The notes under the pieces are model-generated. The model did not search any database and was not told the DNA's origin. It worked only from the letters and a program-made list of their open reading frames with translations. Source: Oharaeibacter diazotrophicus (GTDB lineage Bacteria > Pseudomonadota > Alphaproteobacteria > Rhizobiales > Pleomorphomonadaceae). Taken from it: a stretch of 64,000 nucleotides of DNA. Numbering within the stretch: position 1 is the stretch's first letter; each line of letters starts with the position of its first letter. Both the position numbers and the translations under genes were made by a program. The stretch covers positions 186,001 to 250,000 of the forward strand of contig NZ_SNXY01000009.1 of assembly GCF_004362745.1 (NCBI RefSeq), read 5' to 3'. Positions 38,801 to 47,626 of the stretch are shown piece after piece.

Positions 38801-39589
38801 ATGAGCGACACGGCGGGCAAGGATCCGAAGCCGGTGGCGGGCAACGTCGGCGTCTCGGTGTTCGGCGACAGCCATTGCGGTCGCTTCGCGATCAGCCGGC
38901 AGATGATCGCCTGCATGCCGCTCCTGAAGGCGGTCGACCTCGCGCTCCACCCGTTCTCGGGCGGCACCATCACCGGCTTCGGCAAGCGCTCGTCGTCGCT
39001 CGGGATCGCCGACAAGATCCGCACCGCGATCCGCCCGCACGACCGGCTGCTGGTGTTCAACTTCGGTCAGGTCGACGTCGAGCTCGGCTATTTCTACCGG
39101 CTCGCGGTCAAGCGCGAGGAGGTCGACTTCGCCGCCTTCGTCGAGCGCCTCGTCGCCACCTACATGGACTTCCTACGGCCGCTGCGCGGGGCCGCGCCGA
39201 TCGCGGTGAAGGGGATCAACCCGAGCGTCCTCACCTATTTCCGCGACCGCGCGATCCGCTACACCAGCCGGATCATCGCCGAGAACCTCCCGGATGCCCG
39301 ATCCCGCGCCGAGGCCGAGCAGGTGCTGCGCGAAGTGTTCCCCGATCCGCGGACGATCGCGGCCAACCACCGCGCCTTCAACCACGCGGTCCAGGCCGCC
39401 TGCGCCGCCGAGGGCTATTTCTACTACGACATCGCCGACGTCCTCACCGACCCGGTGACAGACATGGTCCGTCCCGACCTCGTGCTGGAGGCCTTCGACC
39501 ACCACGTCGCCTCGACCCTCGGCGTCCACCTCGCCTACTGGCGCCCGCTCGCCGGCCCGATCGAGGCGGCCCGGCGCATCACCGGCTGA
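38801..39589 (+). CDS. SGNH/GDSL-hydrolase-like protein, unknown substrate
   Basis: 262 aa, soluble, no signal peptide. 'SVFGDSHCGRF' near the N-terminus matches block I (GDS) of SGNH hydrolases, 'LVFNFGQVDVELG' fits the region of the block III Gly/Asn, and 'LEAFDHHVAS' may be block V (D-x-x-H). Similar short proteins are often found near glycan biosynthesis genes, where they may trim or transfer acyl groups, but no such genes flank it. The assignment rests on motifs only. Confidence 0.6.
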   Translation: MSDTAGKDPKPVAGNVGVSVFGDSHCGRFAISRQMIACMPLLKAVDLALHPFSGGTITGFGKRSSSLGIADKIRTAIRPHDRLLVFNFGQVDVELGYFYRLAVKREEVDFAAFVERLVATYMDFLRPLRGAAPIAVKGINPSVLTYFRDRAIRYTSRIIAENLPDARSRAEAEQVLREVFPDPRTIAANHRAFNHAVQAACAAEGYFYYDIADVLTDPVTDMVRPDLVLEAFDHHVASTLGVHLAYWRPLAGPIEAARRITG

Positions 39590-39660
39590 CCCCGGGCAGG
39601 TCCCGCTCCACATCCGACGATCGCGACGCGCGAGCCGCTGCGAAGGCCGCGCGCGACATC

Positions 39661-39680
39661 CCTCGCGCATTCTCGCGAGG
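39661..39680 (+). terminator. Candidate hairpin after the SGNH-like gene
   Basis: A perfect 7-bp stem, CCTCGCG/CGCGAGG, with a CATTCT loop lies 71 nt past the stop of the SGNH-like gene and 104 nt before the RTX gene. It has no T-run, so termination is only possible. Confidence 0.35.
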
Positions 39681-39783
39681 CGGCGGGTCCGGGCGCGCAC
39701 CCGATGCATTTCGCGCGTGCCAGCCGCCAAGCGGCATCGTATGTTTCTCTATGTTTCGTTAATCATTTGCGGGGGACAGGAGA

Positions 39784-41493
39784 ATGCCGATCGACATCGG
39801 GCCGCAGGTGGACTGGTTCGGGCCGGTCACGGGGGGCGCGGGCGAGGTGGTCGCCGAGCAGATGCCCAATGGCGACGCCGCCATCGTGTTCAGCCAGGGC
39901 GCGACGATCGTGGCGGCGGTGCGCTCGGCGAAGACCGGGAAGGTCGGCAAGCCGGTGTCGGTGACCTTCGAGGCCGAGCCGACCGCGCCCGGCGGCGTCA
40001 CCACCGTGCGCGAGATCTTCGTCGGTCCGCTGAAGAGCGGCTTCGTCGCCATCCTCAGCATGGCCGATTCCAAGCTCGGCGGCGATCCGAACCTGTCGCT
40101 GGTCGGGCAGGTGTTCAGCGCCACCGGCGCCAAGGTCGGCAAGCCGTTCCACGTCAACCCGGCCAACGCGGCGAAGATCCAGCACGACGCGGTCGCGGTC
40201 GTCGGTCTCGCCGACGGCGGCTTCAACGTCTACTTCAACGAACGGGACAGCTATTTCTCGATCTACACCAACGGCCTGACGATGCGGCGCTTCGACGCCA
40301 CGGGCGTCGCCAAGGGGCCGGCGAAGGTGATCGTGCCGAACGAGACGCTCGGGTTCGTCCAGACCGATCCCATCAACCCGGCGGCGATCCTCAAGCCCGA
40401 CGGCAAGATCCTGCTGGCCTACATGCCGAACCAGGCGAACGGCGCCGCGCTGATCCGCACGCGCACCTTCACGCCCGATGGCGTGCCGGTGGGGCCGGCG
40501 GCCGACGTCGACGGCGTGGGCGTGGTCGATACCGCGCCGTCGATGGCGCGGCTGAAGGACGGCCGGATCGCGATGGCCTATCTCCAGGTGCCCGCGGGTA
40601 CGACGTCGGCGGTGGCGGTCGCCCGCTTCCTGAACAAGGACGGCAAGCCGGTCGCCAAGCTGCCGTTCCGGGTCTCATCGGACCTGCCTGGGCGCCAGGG
40701 CATGGCCCGCGTCGAGGCGACGGCGAACGGCGGCTTCGCCGTGTCGTGGGCGCGCGACTACACCACCTTCCTCGCGCGCCTGTTCGGGCCGCTCGGCAAG
40801 CCGCTCGGCCGCGACTTCCCCGTGATCGCCCCGGTCGCGAACGCGATCTACGGCTATGGCGGTGTCGTCGCCGCCGGGACCGGTGTGATCGGCTACCAGA
40901 GCGCCATCGTCGTGCCGTCCGCCCACGTCTACGCCAAGGCCTACGGGCTCGGCTCGACGGTCGGCATCACCCGTGCCGGGACGCCGGGGCCTGACGCCTA
41001 CACCGGCGGCGCCAAGGACGACGACCTTTCCGGCGCCGCCTCCGCCGACAAGCTCGTGGGGGCCGCCGGCATCGACAGCCTCGCCGGCGGCGACGGTCCC
41101 GACGTGCTCTCGGGCGGCGACGGGCCGGACGTGCTCGACGGTGGCCCCGACAAGGATACGGTGACCGGCGGCCGGGGCCCGGACAGCTTCGTGATCGCCG
41201 GCACCGACCAGGGGCCGGACAAGTTCACCGACTTCGACGCCGCCGGCGGCGACCGGATCGCGCTGCGCGGCGACGGTTTCAAGAACTCGATCGGGATCCC
41301 GCTGGTCGGCGTGTTCCTGGTCACCGGCGAGGCGCCGAAGCCCTGGTTGCCGGTACCGACCTTCCTGTTCGACACCAGGACCAAGCGGCTGTCCTACGAT
41401 CCCAACGGCACCTTCAAGGATGACGACCCGCTGCCGCTCGCCGACCTGCCGGGTGTCACGACACTGACGGCGGGCAACTTCACGATCTACTGA
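39784..41493 (+). CDS. RTX-type calcium-binding secreted protein
   Basis: 569 aa, no N-terminal signal peptide. Residues ~1-385 contain about six repeated beta-rich units, each with a turn like 'SATGAKVGKPFHV', 'TPDGVPVGPAADV' or 'NKDGKPVAKLPFRV', suggesting a beta-propeller. Residues ~400-465 hold RTX nonapeptides ('GGDGPDVLSGGDGPDVLDGG'), which fold on binding Ca2+. The C-terminal ~70 residues are a likely type I secretion signal region. No ABC exporter genes are adjacent, so it must use one elsewhere. Its function outside the cell (adhesion, matrix, enzyme) is unknown. Confidence 0.8.
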   Translation: MPIDIGPQVDWFGPVTGGAGEVVAEQMPNGDAAIVFSQGATIVAAVRSAKTGKVGKPVSVTFEAEPTAPGGVTTVREIFVGPLKSGFVAILSMADSKLGGDPNLSLVGQVFSATGAKVGKPFHVNPANAAKIQHDAVAVVGLADGGFNVYFNERDSYFSIYTNGLTMRRFDATGVAKGPAKVIVPNETLGFVQTDPINPAAILKPDGKILLAYMPNQANGAALIRTRTFTPDGVPVGPAADVDGVGVVDTAPSMARLKDGRIAMAYLQVPAGTTSAVAVARFLNKDGKPVAKLPFRVSSDLPGRQGMARVEATANGGFAVSWARDYTTFLARLFGPLGKPLGRDFPVIAPVANAIYGYGGVVAAGTGVIGYQSAIVVPSAHVYAKAYGLGSTVGITRAGTPGPDAYTGGAKDDDLSGAASADKLVGAAGIDSLAGGDGPDVLSGGDGPDVLDGGPDKDTVTGGRGPDSFVIAGTDQGPDKFTDFDAAGGDRIALRGDGFKNSIGIPLVGVFLVTGEAPKPWLPVPTFLFDTRTKRLSYDPNGTFKDDDPLPLADLPGVTTLTAGNFTIY

Positions 41494-41654
41494 AGGGTGC
41501 CGTCCGCCCCTGCGGGCGGGCCGCGAAATCCGCGCGGCGCGGACCAGGGGCGGGCCGTCACGGAACCGTCGACGCGCCGTCAACGCCTTGTCGCGTCGAC
41601 CGCCGAGTTTGCCTCCGCGCCCGATTCCGGGCACCTTCCTCCGGAGACAGACCC

Positions 41655-42521
41655 ATGCGTTCCGTCCGCGCGCTCGCGCTCGCCGCCGTCGTCCTGCCGC
41701 TCGTCGCCGGCGAGGCCCTCGCCGCCCGCATCCTCCTCACCAACGACGACGGCTACGACGCCCCGGGCATCGTCGCCCTCGCCGCCGCCCTGAAGAAGGC
41801 CGGTCACGACGTCACCATCGTCGCCCCGGCGGCGAACCGCTCGGGCTCGTCGACCGCGATCACCACCGCGCCCTTCGCGGTGACCAAGATCGCCGACAAG
41901 GTCTATTCCGTCGACGGCACGCCGGCGACGACCGTGCTCTACGGCGTCTCGGTGATCTTCAAGGACGCCGCGCCGGACCTCGTCGTCTCCGGCACCAACA
42001 CCGGCGCCAACGTCGGCGCGTCGACGGTCCTGTCGGGCACCGTGGGCAACACGGTGGCGGCCATGACCCAGTTCGTTCCGTCGATCCCGGCGATCGCCTT
42101 TTCGGCCGACCTCCTCGACGCCGATCCGACCAGCGCCGCCAACAAGAAGCAGTTCGCAACCGTCGCCGCCTACGGCGCCAAGCTGGTGGCGCGGCTGCTG
42201 AAGGCCGAGCCGAAGCTCGGCAAGGTCGGCCGCTTCGCCCTCAACGTGAACTGGCCCGGCGTCACCGCCGACAAGATCGCCGGCGTGCGCTACGCCGTGC
42301 AAGGCCGCGCGATCACCTTCTCCTGGGGCTTCCGCGAAGTCTCGCCGGGCACCTGGGCGATCAGCCCGTCGGCCGCGCCGGCCCAGAAGGACGTCGTCCG
42401 CTCCGACTCGGCGCTGCTGGCCAAGAAGTTCGTGACGATCTCCGTGCTCGACGGCGACTACACCGCCCCGGCGGCGGTGGAGGCGGCCGTGTCGGCCGCC
42501 GTCGGCCGCCCGACGCCCTGA
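41655..42521 (+). CDS. surE: SurE-family phosphatase/nucleotidase with signal peptide
   Basis: 288 aa. After a cleavable signal peptide (residues 1-23, ending AGEALA-A) comes the SurE core 'RILLTNDDGYDAPGIVALAAALKKAG', whose paired Asp residues bind the metal. 'VSGTNTGANVG' corresponds to the usual 'SGIN.G.N.G' block. SurE dephosphorylates nucleoside monophosphates or polyphosphate. Classical SurE is cytosolic; the export signal here implies a periplasmic or secreted acid-phosphatase-like enzyme. It is not linked to pcm or rpoS. A strong GC terminator follows. Confidence 0.87.
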   Translation: MRSVRALALAAVVLPLVAGEALAARILLTNDDGYDAPGIVALAAALKKAGHDVTIVAPAANRSGSSTAITTAPFAVTKIADKVYSVDGTPATTVLYGVSVIFKDAAPDLVVSGTNTGANVGASTVLSGTVGNTVAAMTQFVPSIPAIAFSADLLDADPTSAANKKQFATVAAYGAKLVARLLKAEPKLGKVGRFALNVNWPGVTADKIAGVRYAVQGRAITFSWGFREVSPGTWAISPSAAPAQKDVVRSDSALLAKKFVTISVLDGDYTAPAAVEAAVSAAVGRPTP

Positions 42522-42561
42522 GACTGTGCCGGGTCGGCCGTTCGGCCGGCCGCAAACGACC

Positions 42562-42592
42562 GCGGGGGCCCGGCATGCCGGGCCCCCGCTTT
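42562..42592. terminator. Strong GC hairpin after surE
   Basis: A perfect 13-bp palindromic stem (GCGGGGGCCCGGC/GCCGGGCCCCCGC) with a 2-nt centre is followed on the + strand by TTT. It lies 40 nt after surE and 36 nt from the end of xylA on the other strand, so it may terminate both converging transcripts. Confidence 0.75.
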
Positions 42593-42628
42593 GCATTCGT
42601 ACCCGCCCGCTCCGGAGCGGGCTCGGCG

Positions 42629-43945
42629 TCAGTGGTAGAGGCTGACGAGGCGCTCGAGGTATTCCTGGCGGCCGCTCTTCGGCTGCGGGTCGAGACCCTC
42701 GGCCTCGGCGCGGGCGGCGAGGTCCTCGAGGCTGCGCTCGCCGGCGAGGATGGCCTTGCCCTCGGCGCCGTCCCAGCCGGCGTAGCGGGCGGCGACGGCG
42801 CCGTCGAGATCGCCGTCCTCGACGATCGCCGCGGCGGCGAGCAGGGCCTTGGCGGTGACGTCCATGGACGCGACGTGGGCGATCACGAGGTCCTCGGGAT
42901 CGAGCGACTGGCGGCGGATCTTGGCGTCGAAGTTGAAGCCGCCGTCGGTGAAGCCGCCGGCGCGCAGGATCTCGACCCAGGCCAGCGTCATCTCCTCGCC
43001 GGACATGGCGAACTGGTCGGTGTCCCAGCCGTTGATGCCGTCGCCGCGGTTGAGGTCGACCGAGCCGAAGATGCCGAGCGCGCGCGCCATGGCGAGCTCG
43101 TGCTCGAAGGTGTGGCCGGCGAGCAGGGCGTGGTTCTGCTCGATGTTGACCTTGACCTCCTTCTCGAGGCCGTAGCGGGCGAGGAAGCCGTAGACGGTCG
43201 CGACGTCGTAGTCGTACTGGTGCTTGGTCGGCTCCTTCGGCTTCGGCTCGATCAGGATCGTGCCCTTGAAACCGGTGCGGTGCTTGTAGTCGACCACCAT
43301 CGACAGGAAGCGGCCGGCCTGATCGAGCTCGCGCGACAGGCTGGTGTTGAGCAGGGTCTCGTAGCCCTCGCGGCCGCCCCAGAGCACGTAGTTGCTGCCG
43401 CCGAGCTCGCGGGTGACGTCGATGGCGTTCTTCACCTGGGCCGCGGCGAAGGTGAAGACGTCGGGGTCCGGATTGGTGGCCGCGCCGGACATGAAGCGGC
43501 GGTTGGAGAACAGGTTCGCCGTGCCCCAGAGCAGGCCGATGCCGGTCTCCTCCTGCTTGCGGGCGAAGATCTCGGCGATCTCGCGGACGTTGCGGTTGGA
43601 CTCGGCGAGCGTGGCGCCCTCGGGCGCGACGTCGCGGTCGTGGAAGGTGTAGAACGGCACGCCGAGGATGCGGAAGAGGTCGAAGGCGACGTCCGCCTTG
43701 GCGCGGGCGAGCGCCATCTCGTCGGCGCCGTGCATCCACGGCCGCAGGAAGGTCTCGCCGCCGAACGGGTCGCCGCCCGGCCACGTGAACGAGTGCCAGT
43801 AGCAGACGGCGAAGCGCATGTGCTCCTCCATCCGCTTGCCGAGCACGACGCGGTCCTTGTCGTACCAGCGGAAGGCGAGCGGGGAACGGCTCTCGGGGCC
43901 GGCGTAGGCGATCGGTGCGAGATCGCCGAAGAAGGGCGCGGACAT
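42629..43945 (-). CDS. xylA: Xylose isomerase
   Basis: 438 aa, class II size. It converts D-xylose to D-xylulose with divalent metal. Catalytic and metal-binding blocks are intact: '[12 protein letters not shown]'-like '[13 protein letters not shown]', '[10 protein letters not shown]', '[18 protein letters not shown]' with its metal Glu, '[17 protein letters not shown]', and '[13 protein letters not shown]'. It is the last gene of lacI-xylB-xylA, starting 14 nt after xylB. No xylose transporter genes are in the window. Confidence 0.97.
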   Translation of the reverse strand: MSAPFFGDLAPIAYAGPESRSPLAFRWYDKDRVVLGKRMEEHMRFAVCYWHSFTWPGGDPFGGETFLRPWMHGADEMALARAKADVAFDLFRILGVPFYTFHDRDVAPEGATLAESNRNVREIAEIFARKQEETGIGLLWGTANLFSNRRFMSGAATNPDPDVFTFAAAQVKNAIDVTRELGGSNYVLWGGREGYETLLNTSLSRELDQAGRFLSMVVDYKHRTGFKGTILIEPKPKEPTKHQYDYDVATVYGFLARYGLEKEVKVNIEQNHALLAGHTFEHELAMARALGIFGSVDLNRGDGINGWDTDQFAMSGEEMTLAWVEILRAGGFTDGGFNFDAKIRRQSLDPEDLVIAHVASMDVTAKALLAAAAIVEDGDLDGAVAARYAGWDGAEGKAILAGERSLEDLAARAEAEGLDPQPKSGRQEYLERLVSLYH

Positions 43946-43959
43946 CGGGGTTTACCTCT

Positions 43960-45420
43960 TCACATCGCGGACTTGAGGGCGGGGTAGAGCCGGCGCCAGC
44001 CGGCGTAGCGCTCGGCGTAGGCGGCGACGAGCGACGGGTCCGGCTCGACGGTGCGGGCGACCGGCGGCGGGGTCAGCGTCTCGAACGGGTCCTCGCCGGT
44101 GGCGGCGACGCGGCCGAGCCGGGCCGCGCCGAAGGCGCCGCCGGCGTCGCCCTCGGCGGTGACGTCGAGCGGACGGTCGAGCACGGCGGCGAGGATGGCG
44201 AGCCAGGCGGCCGAGCGCGAACCGCCGCCGACCGCGAAGGCGCGGGCGACGTCGGTGCCGGCGTCGTTCAGGGCGCCGAGGCAGTCGCGGAAGGCGAAGG
44301 CGACGCCTTCCAGCACCGCCTGCGTCAGGGCCCGGCGGTCGGTCTCGGGGGCGAGGCCGACGAAGGCGCCGCGGATGTCGGCGTCGTTGTGCGGGGTGCG
44401 CTCGCCGGAGAGATAGGGCAGGAACATCACCGGCGCCGGCGCGGACGGGGCGTCGCCGAGGGCGCCGGTCAGCGACGGCGCGGCTTCGCCGAGCGTGCGC
44501 GACAGCCATTCGAGGCTGGCGGCGGCCGAGAGCACCACGCCCATCTGGTGCCAGGTGCCGGGCACGGCGTGGCAGAAGGCGTGCACCGCGCCCGCCGTGT
44601 TCGGCGAGAAGGCGGCGTTGGAGACGAAGAGGACGCCCGAGGTGCCGAGCGAGGCGAAGGCGACGCCCGGACGGACGGCGCCCATGCCGACCGCGCTCGC
44701 GGCGTTGTCGCCGCCGCCGCCGGCGACGACGGCGCGGCCGGCAAGGCCCCAGCGCGCGGCGAGTTCGGGGCGGAGATCGCCGGAGACCTCGGTGCCCTCG
44801 ACGAGGCGTGGCATGTGCGAGCGGTCGAGCCGGGTCGCCTCGAGCAGGCGGTCGGACCACGCGCGCGCGCCGACGTCGAGCCAGAGCGTGCCGGCGGAGT
44901 CGGACATGTCGGAGACGTGCTCGCCGGTCAGCCAGAGCCGGACGTAGTCCTTCGGCAACAGCACCTTGGCGGTGCGGGCGAAGATCTCCGGCTCGTGCTT
45001 CTCGGTCCAGACCAGCTTCGGCGCGGTGAAGCCGGGCATGGCGATGTTGCCGGTGAGCGCGCGCAGCTCCGGGCAGCGCGCCTCGAGTTCGGCGCATTCG
45101 GCGGCCGAGCGGCCGTCGTTCCACAGGATCGCCGGGCGCAGCGGCTTGTCGGCGGCGTCGAGCAGGGTGGCGCCGTGCATCTGGCCGGAAAGGCCGATGC
45201 CGGCGACGGCGGCGAGTTCGGCCGGGTGGTCGGCCTTCAGCCGATCGACCGCGGTGGCGGTGGCGGCGATCCAGGTGTCGGGGTCCTGCTCGGACCAGCC
45301 GGGACGGGGGCGGGAGACGTCGAGGGCCGCGGTGGCGCTGCCGATCAGGCGCTCGCCGTCGCCGATCAGGACCGCCTTGACCGACGACGTGCCGACGTCG
45401 ATGCCGAGATAGGTGGACAT
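43960..45420 (-). CDS. xylB: Xylulokinase
   Basis: 486 aa, FGGY kinase. It phosphorylates D-xylulose to xylulose 5-phosphate, feeding the pentose phosphate pathway. The N-terminal 'YLGIDVGTSSVKAVLI' phosphate-binding block and 'GIGLSGQMHGATLLD', with the substrate-binding Met-His-Gly, are characteristic of XylB. 'VAGGGGDNAASAVGMG' and 'FAVGGGSRSAAWLAILA' are the later FGGY blocks. It lies 31 nt after the lacI-type gene and just before xylA. Confidence 0.96.
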   Translation of the reverse strand: MSTYLGIDVGTSSVKAVLIGDGERLIGSATAALDVSRPRPGWSEQDPDTWIAATATAVDRLKADHPAELAAVAGIGLSGQMHGATLLDAADKPLRPAILWNDGRSAAECAELEARCPELRALTGNIAMPGFTAPKLVWTEKHEPEIFARTAKVLLPKDYVRLWLTGEHVSDMSDSAGTLWLDVGARAWSDRLLEATRLDRSHMPRLVEGTEVSGDLRPELAARWGLAGRAVVAGGGGDNAASAVGMGAVRPGVAFASLGTSGVLFVSNAAFSPNTAGAVHAFCHAVPGTWHQMGVVLSAAASLEWLSRTLGEAAPSLTGALGDAPSAPAPVMFLPYLSGERTPHNDADIRGAFVGLAPETDRRALTQAVLEGVAFAFRDCLGALNDAGTDVARAFAVGGGSRSAAWLAILAAVLDRPLDVTAEGDAGGAFGAARLGRVAATGEDPFETLTPPPVARTVEPDPSLVAAYAERYAGWRRLYPALKSAM

Positions 45421-45451
45421 GCTCCTCCCTCTTGTTGGTGGACGGCTTCGG

Positions 45452-46474
45452 TCAGCGCACGTTGTCGCGCAGGAAGACGTCGATGCGGATGCGTTCCTGG
45501 TCGTCGAGGATCGGCCAGCCGGAGGCGAGCGCCTGCATCAGCCGGGCGGCCGAGCGGGCCTCGTGGCCGGGGTCTTGGGCGATGACCGCGTCGAGCGTTC
45601 CGCGCATCAGCGCGCCGCGGCTGTCCTCGGTGAGTTCGTGGCCGACGAAGACGACCTCGCGGGCGCGCCCGCTCGCTTCCAGCGCCGCGACCGCGCCCGC
45701 GGTGCCGGCGCCGACGTTGTAGAGGCCGGCGAGGTCCGGGTGCTCGGCGAGGAGGTCGGCGGCGAGCACGCGGACGCGGCCGGCGTCGTCGCGGCCCTCG
45801 CGCACGGCGATCACCTCGACGCCGGGAAAGTCCTGGGCGATCACCTGCTCGAAGCCGAAGCGGCGCTCGGCGTGGTCGCGCAGCGCCAGCGAGCCGGCGA
45901 TCAGCGCGACCTTGCCGCGCCGGCCGGGCAGGAAGCGGGCGAGCAGCGAGCCGGCGGTGCGGCCGGCGGCGGTGTTGTCGATGCCGACGTAGCGGTCGCG
46001 CGCGGCGCTCGGCACGTCGGAGACCAGGGTGGCGACGACGATGCCGTCGCGCTTCAATGCGTTGATCTCCTCACGCACGGCCGGATGGTCGAGCGCGACC
46101 ACCGCGATGCCGCCATAGCCCTCGCCGCGCAGCACCGCGAGGCTGGCGGCGAGCGCGTAGCCGTCGAAGACGTCGGCGTGGTGGACGTCGTAGGTGGTGC
46201 CGGCGAAGGGCAGCCAGTCCGGCAGCCGGCGGACCGCCTCCTCGAGCGCGGCGTAGAACGGGTTTCCGCCCTGGGGCAGCACGAAGGCGAAACGGCCGGC
46301 ACCGGGCTGGACGCGGGCGGCGAGGCTGGACGGGGCGTAGCCGAGCCGGCGGATTGCGCCCTCGACCTTCTCGACGGTGGCGGCGCGGACGCCCTCGCGG
46401 CGGTTGAGCACGCGGTCGACCGTGGCGATGCTGACCCCGGCGGCCTCCGCCACCGTCCTGAGCGTCACCTTCAT
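45452..46474 (-). CDS. LacI-family regulator of the xylose operon
   Basis: 340 aa. The N-terminal helix-turn-helix ('TLRTVAEAAGVSIATVDRVLNRREGV') and hinge ('LGYAPSSLAARVQ') are typical LacI/PurR features. The rest is a periplasmic-binding-protein-like sugar-sensing domain ('IAGSLALRDHAERRFGFEQVI'). It is the first gene of its operon, directly before xylB, so it probably represses xylB-xylA and itself and is released by xylose or a derivative; the inducer is inference. The promoter region is shared with the divergent PfkB kinase gene (164 bp), which it may also control. Confidence 0.88.
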   Translation of the reverse strand: MKVTLRTVAEAAGVSIATVDRVLNRREGVRAATVEKVEGAIRRLGYAPSSLAARVQPGAGRFAFVLPQGGNPFYAALEEAVRRLPDWLPFAGTTYDVHHADVFDGYALAASLAVLRGEGYGGIAVVALDHPAVREEINALKRDGIVVATLVSDVPSAARDRYVGIDNTAAGRTAGSLLARFLPGRRGKVALIAGSLALRDHAERRFGFEQVIAQDFPGVEVIAVREGRDDAGRVRVLAADLLAEHPDLAGLYNVGAGTAGAVAALEASGRAREVVFVGHELTEDSRGALMRGTLDAVIAQDPGHEARSAARLMQALASGWPILDDQERIRIDVFLRDNVR

Positions 46475-46638
46475 GGCGGCCCCGTCCTCGCCGTTTGAGA
46501 TGTTCCACTCAGTAGAAGGATCGGATCACATCGTCAAGGCGGGCGGCGGCGATGTTGCGCGCCGATGCCGCAGGCGGTAGCAAGGGCGCGGACGGCGCCG
46601 CGTCGGACGCCGTCCCGGCGAAGCCCGGGGGAGGAACC

Positions 46639-47562
46639 ATGCTGCTGGCTTGCGGTGACGCGCTGATCGACTTCGTGCCGGTGACCGCCGCGGACGGCCG
46701 CGACGCCTACGTGCCGGTGGCCGGCGGCTCCAACCTCAACATCGCCGTGGCGATGGGCCGGCTCGGCGCGGTGGCCGGGTTGTGCGGCGGCGTCTCCACC
46801 GACATGTTCGGCCAGATGATCGCCGCCCATCTCGCCGCCTCGAAGGTCGACCTGCGCTACGTCGAGCGCGCCGACCTCGAGACCACCCTCGCCTTCGTGC
46901 GCTTCGTCGACGGCGAGCCGCACTACGCCTTCTACGACGAGACCACCGCGGCGCGGCTGTGGCGCTACGTGCCCGGCTCGATCCCGTTCCCGGCGATCGA
47001 CGCGATCCACACCGGCTCGACCACGCTGATCAACGACCCCTCGGCGTCCGAGACGCTGCGGCTGGTCGAGGACGCCAAGGGGATCACCACGATCTCGTTC
47101 GATCCGAACTGCCGGCCGAGCCTCGTGCGCGACAAGGCGGCCTACGTCGCCCGGATGGAGCGCTTCGCCGCCGCCGCCGACATCGTGCGCATGTCCGACG
47201 TCGACTTCGACTATCTCTACGGCGGCGACGACTACGCCGCCAAGGCCGAGGCCCAGCTCGCCGCCGGCGCGGCGCTCTACATCGTCACCCGCGGCGCCAA
47301 GGGCGTGCTGGCTTGGCACCGCAACACCGGCCTCGTCGAGGTCGGCGCGCCGAAGACCGAGGTGGTCGACACCATCGGCGCCGGTGACACTTTCCAAGGC
47401 TCGCTGCTGGCGGCGCTGTCCGAGGCCGGGCGGATCGAGCGCTCCGCCCTCGACGCCATCGACGCCGAGGGCCTTTCCGCCGCCCTCGCCTTCGGCACCC
47501 GCTGCGCCGCCATCACCTGCTCGCGCGCCGGCGCCAACCCGCCCTGGCGCCACGAACTCTGA
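46639..47562 (+). CDS. PfkB-family carbohydrate kinase (fructokinase-like)
   Basis: 307 aa, ribokinase/PfkB fold. The N-terminal 'ACGDALIDFVPV' and 'GGSNLNIAVAMGRLGA' form the sugar-binding region. The C-terminal 'VVDTIGAGDTFQGSLLAAL' carries the catalytic Asp and anion hole of the PfkB signature. The sequence style fits fructokinases of alphaproteobacteria, but the substrate cannot be proven. A very good GGAGGAA site fixes the ATG. It is divergent from the lacI-xylB-xylA operon. Confidence 0.88.
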   Translation: MLLACGDALIDFVPVTAADGRDAYVPVAGGSNLNIAVAMGRLGAVAGLCGGVSTDMFGQMIAAHLAASKVDLRYVERADLETTLAFVRFVDGEPHYAFYDETTAARLWRYVPGSIPFPAIDAIHTGSTTLINDPSASETLRLVEDAKGITTISFDPNCRPSLVRDKAAYVARMERFAAAADIVRMSDVDFDYLYGGDDYAAKAEAQLAAGAALYIVTRGAKGVLAWHRNTGLVEVGAPKTEVVDTIGAGDTFQGSLLAALSEAGRIERSALDAIDAEGLSAALAFGTRCAAITCSRAGANPPWRHEL

Positions 47563-47571
47563 GGACGATCT

Positions 47572-47603
47572 CCCCGAAGTCCCGCTCCTTCGGGGCTTCG
47601 GGG
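47572..47603. repeat. Hairpin between convergent genes (AAGTCCC type)
   Basis: The arms CCCCGAAG-CCCG and CGGG-CTTCGGGG pair around a CTCCTT loop with one unpaired base each side. It separates the ends of the PfkB kinase and DUF1513 genes. It shares the AAGTCCC core with the hairpins at 1550, 25295 and 33296. It probably serves as a bidirectional 3' end; there is no T-run. Confidence 0.55.
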
Positions 47604-47626
47604 GCTGTGCTCGTTCGTCGGACGGA

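Noticed and set aside
47572-47603. Classical Rho-independent terminator after the PfkB kinase gene
   Set aside because: The hairpin is strong, but neither strand has a T-run after it, so it is reported as a repeat-type hairpin instead.
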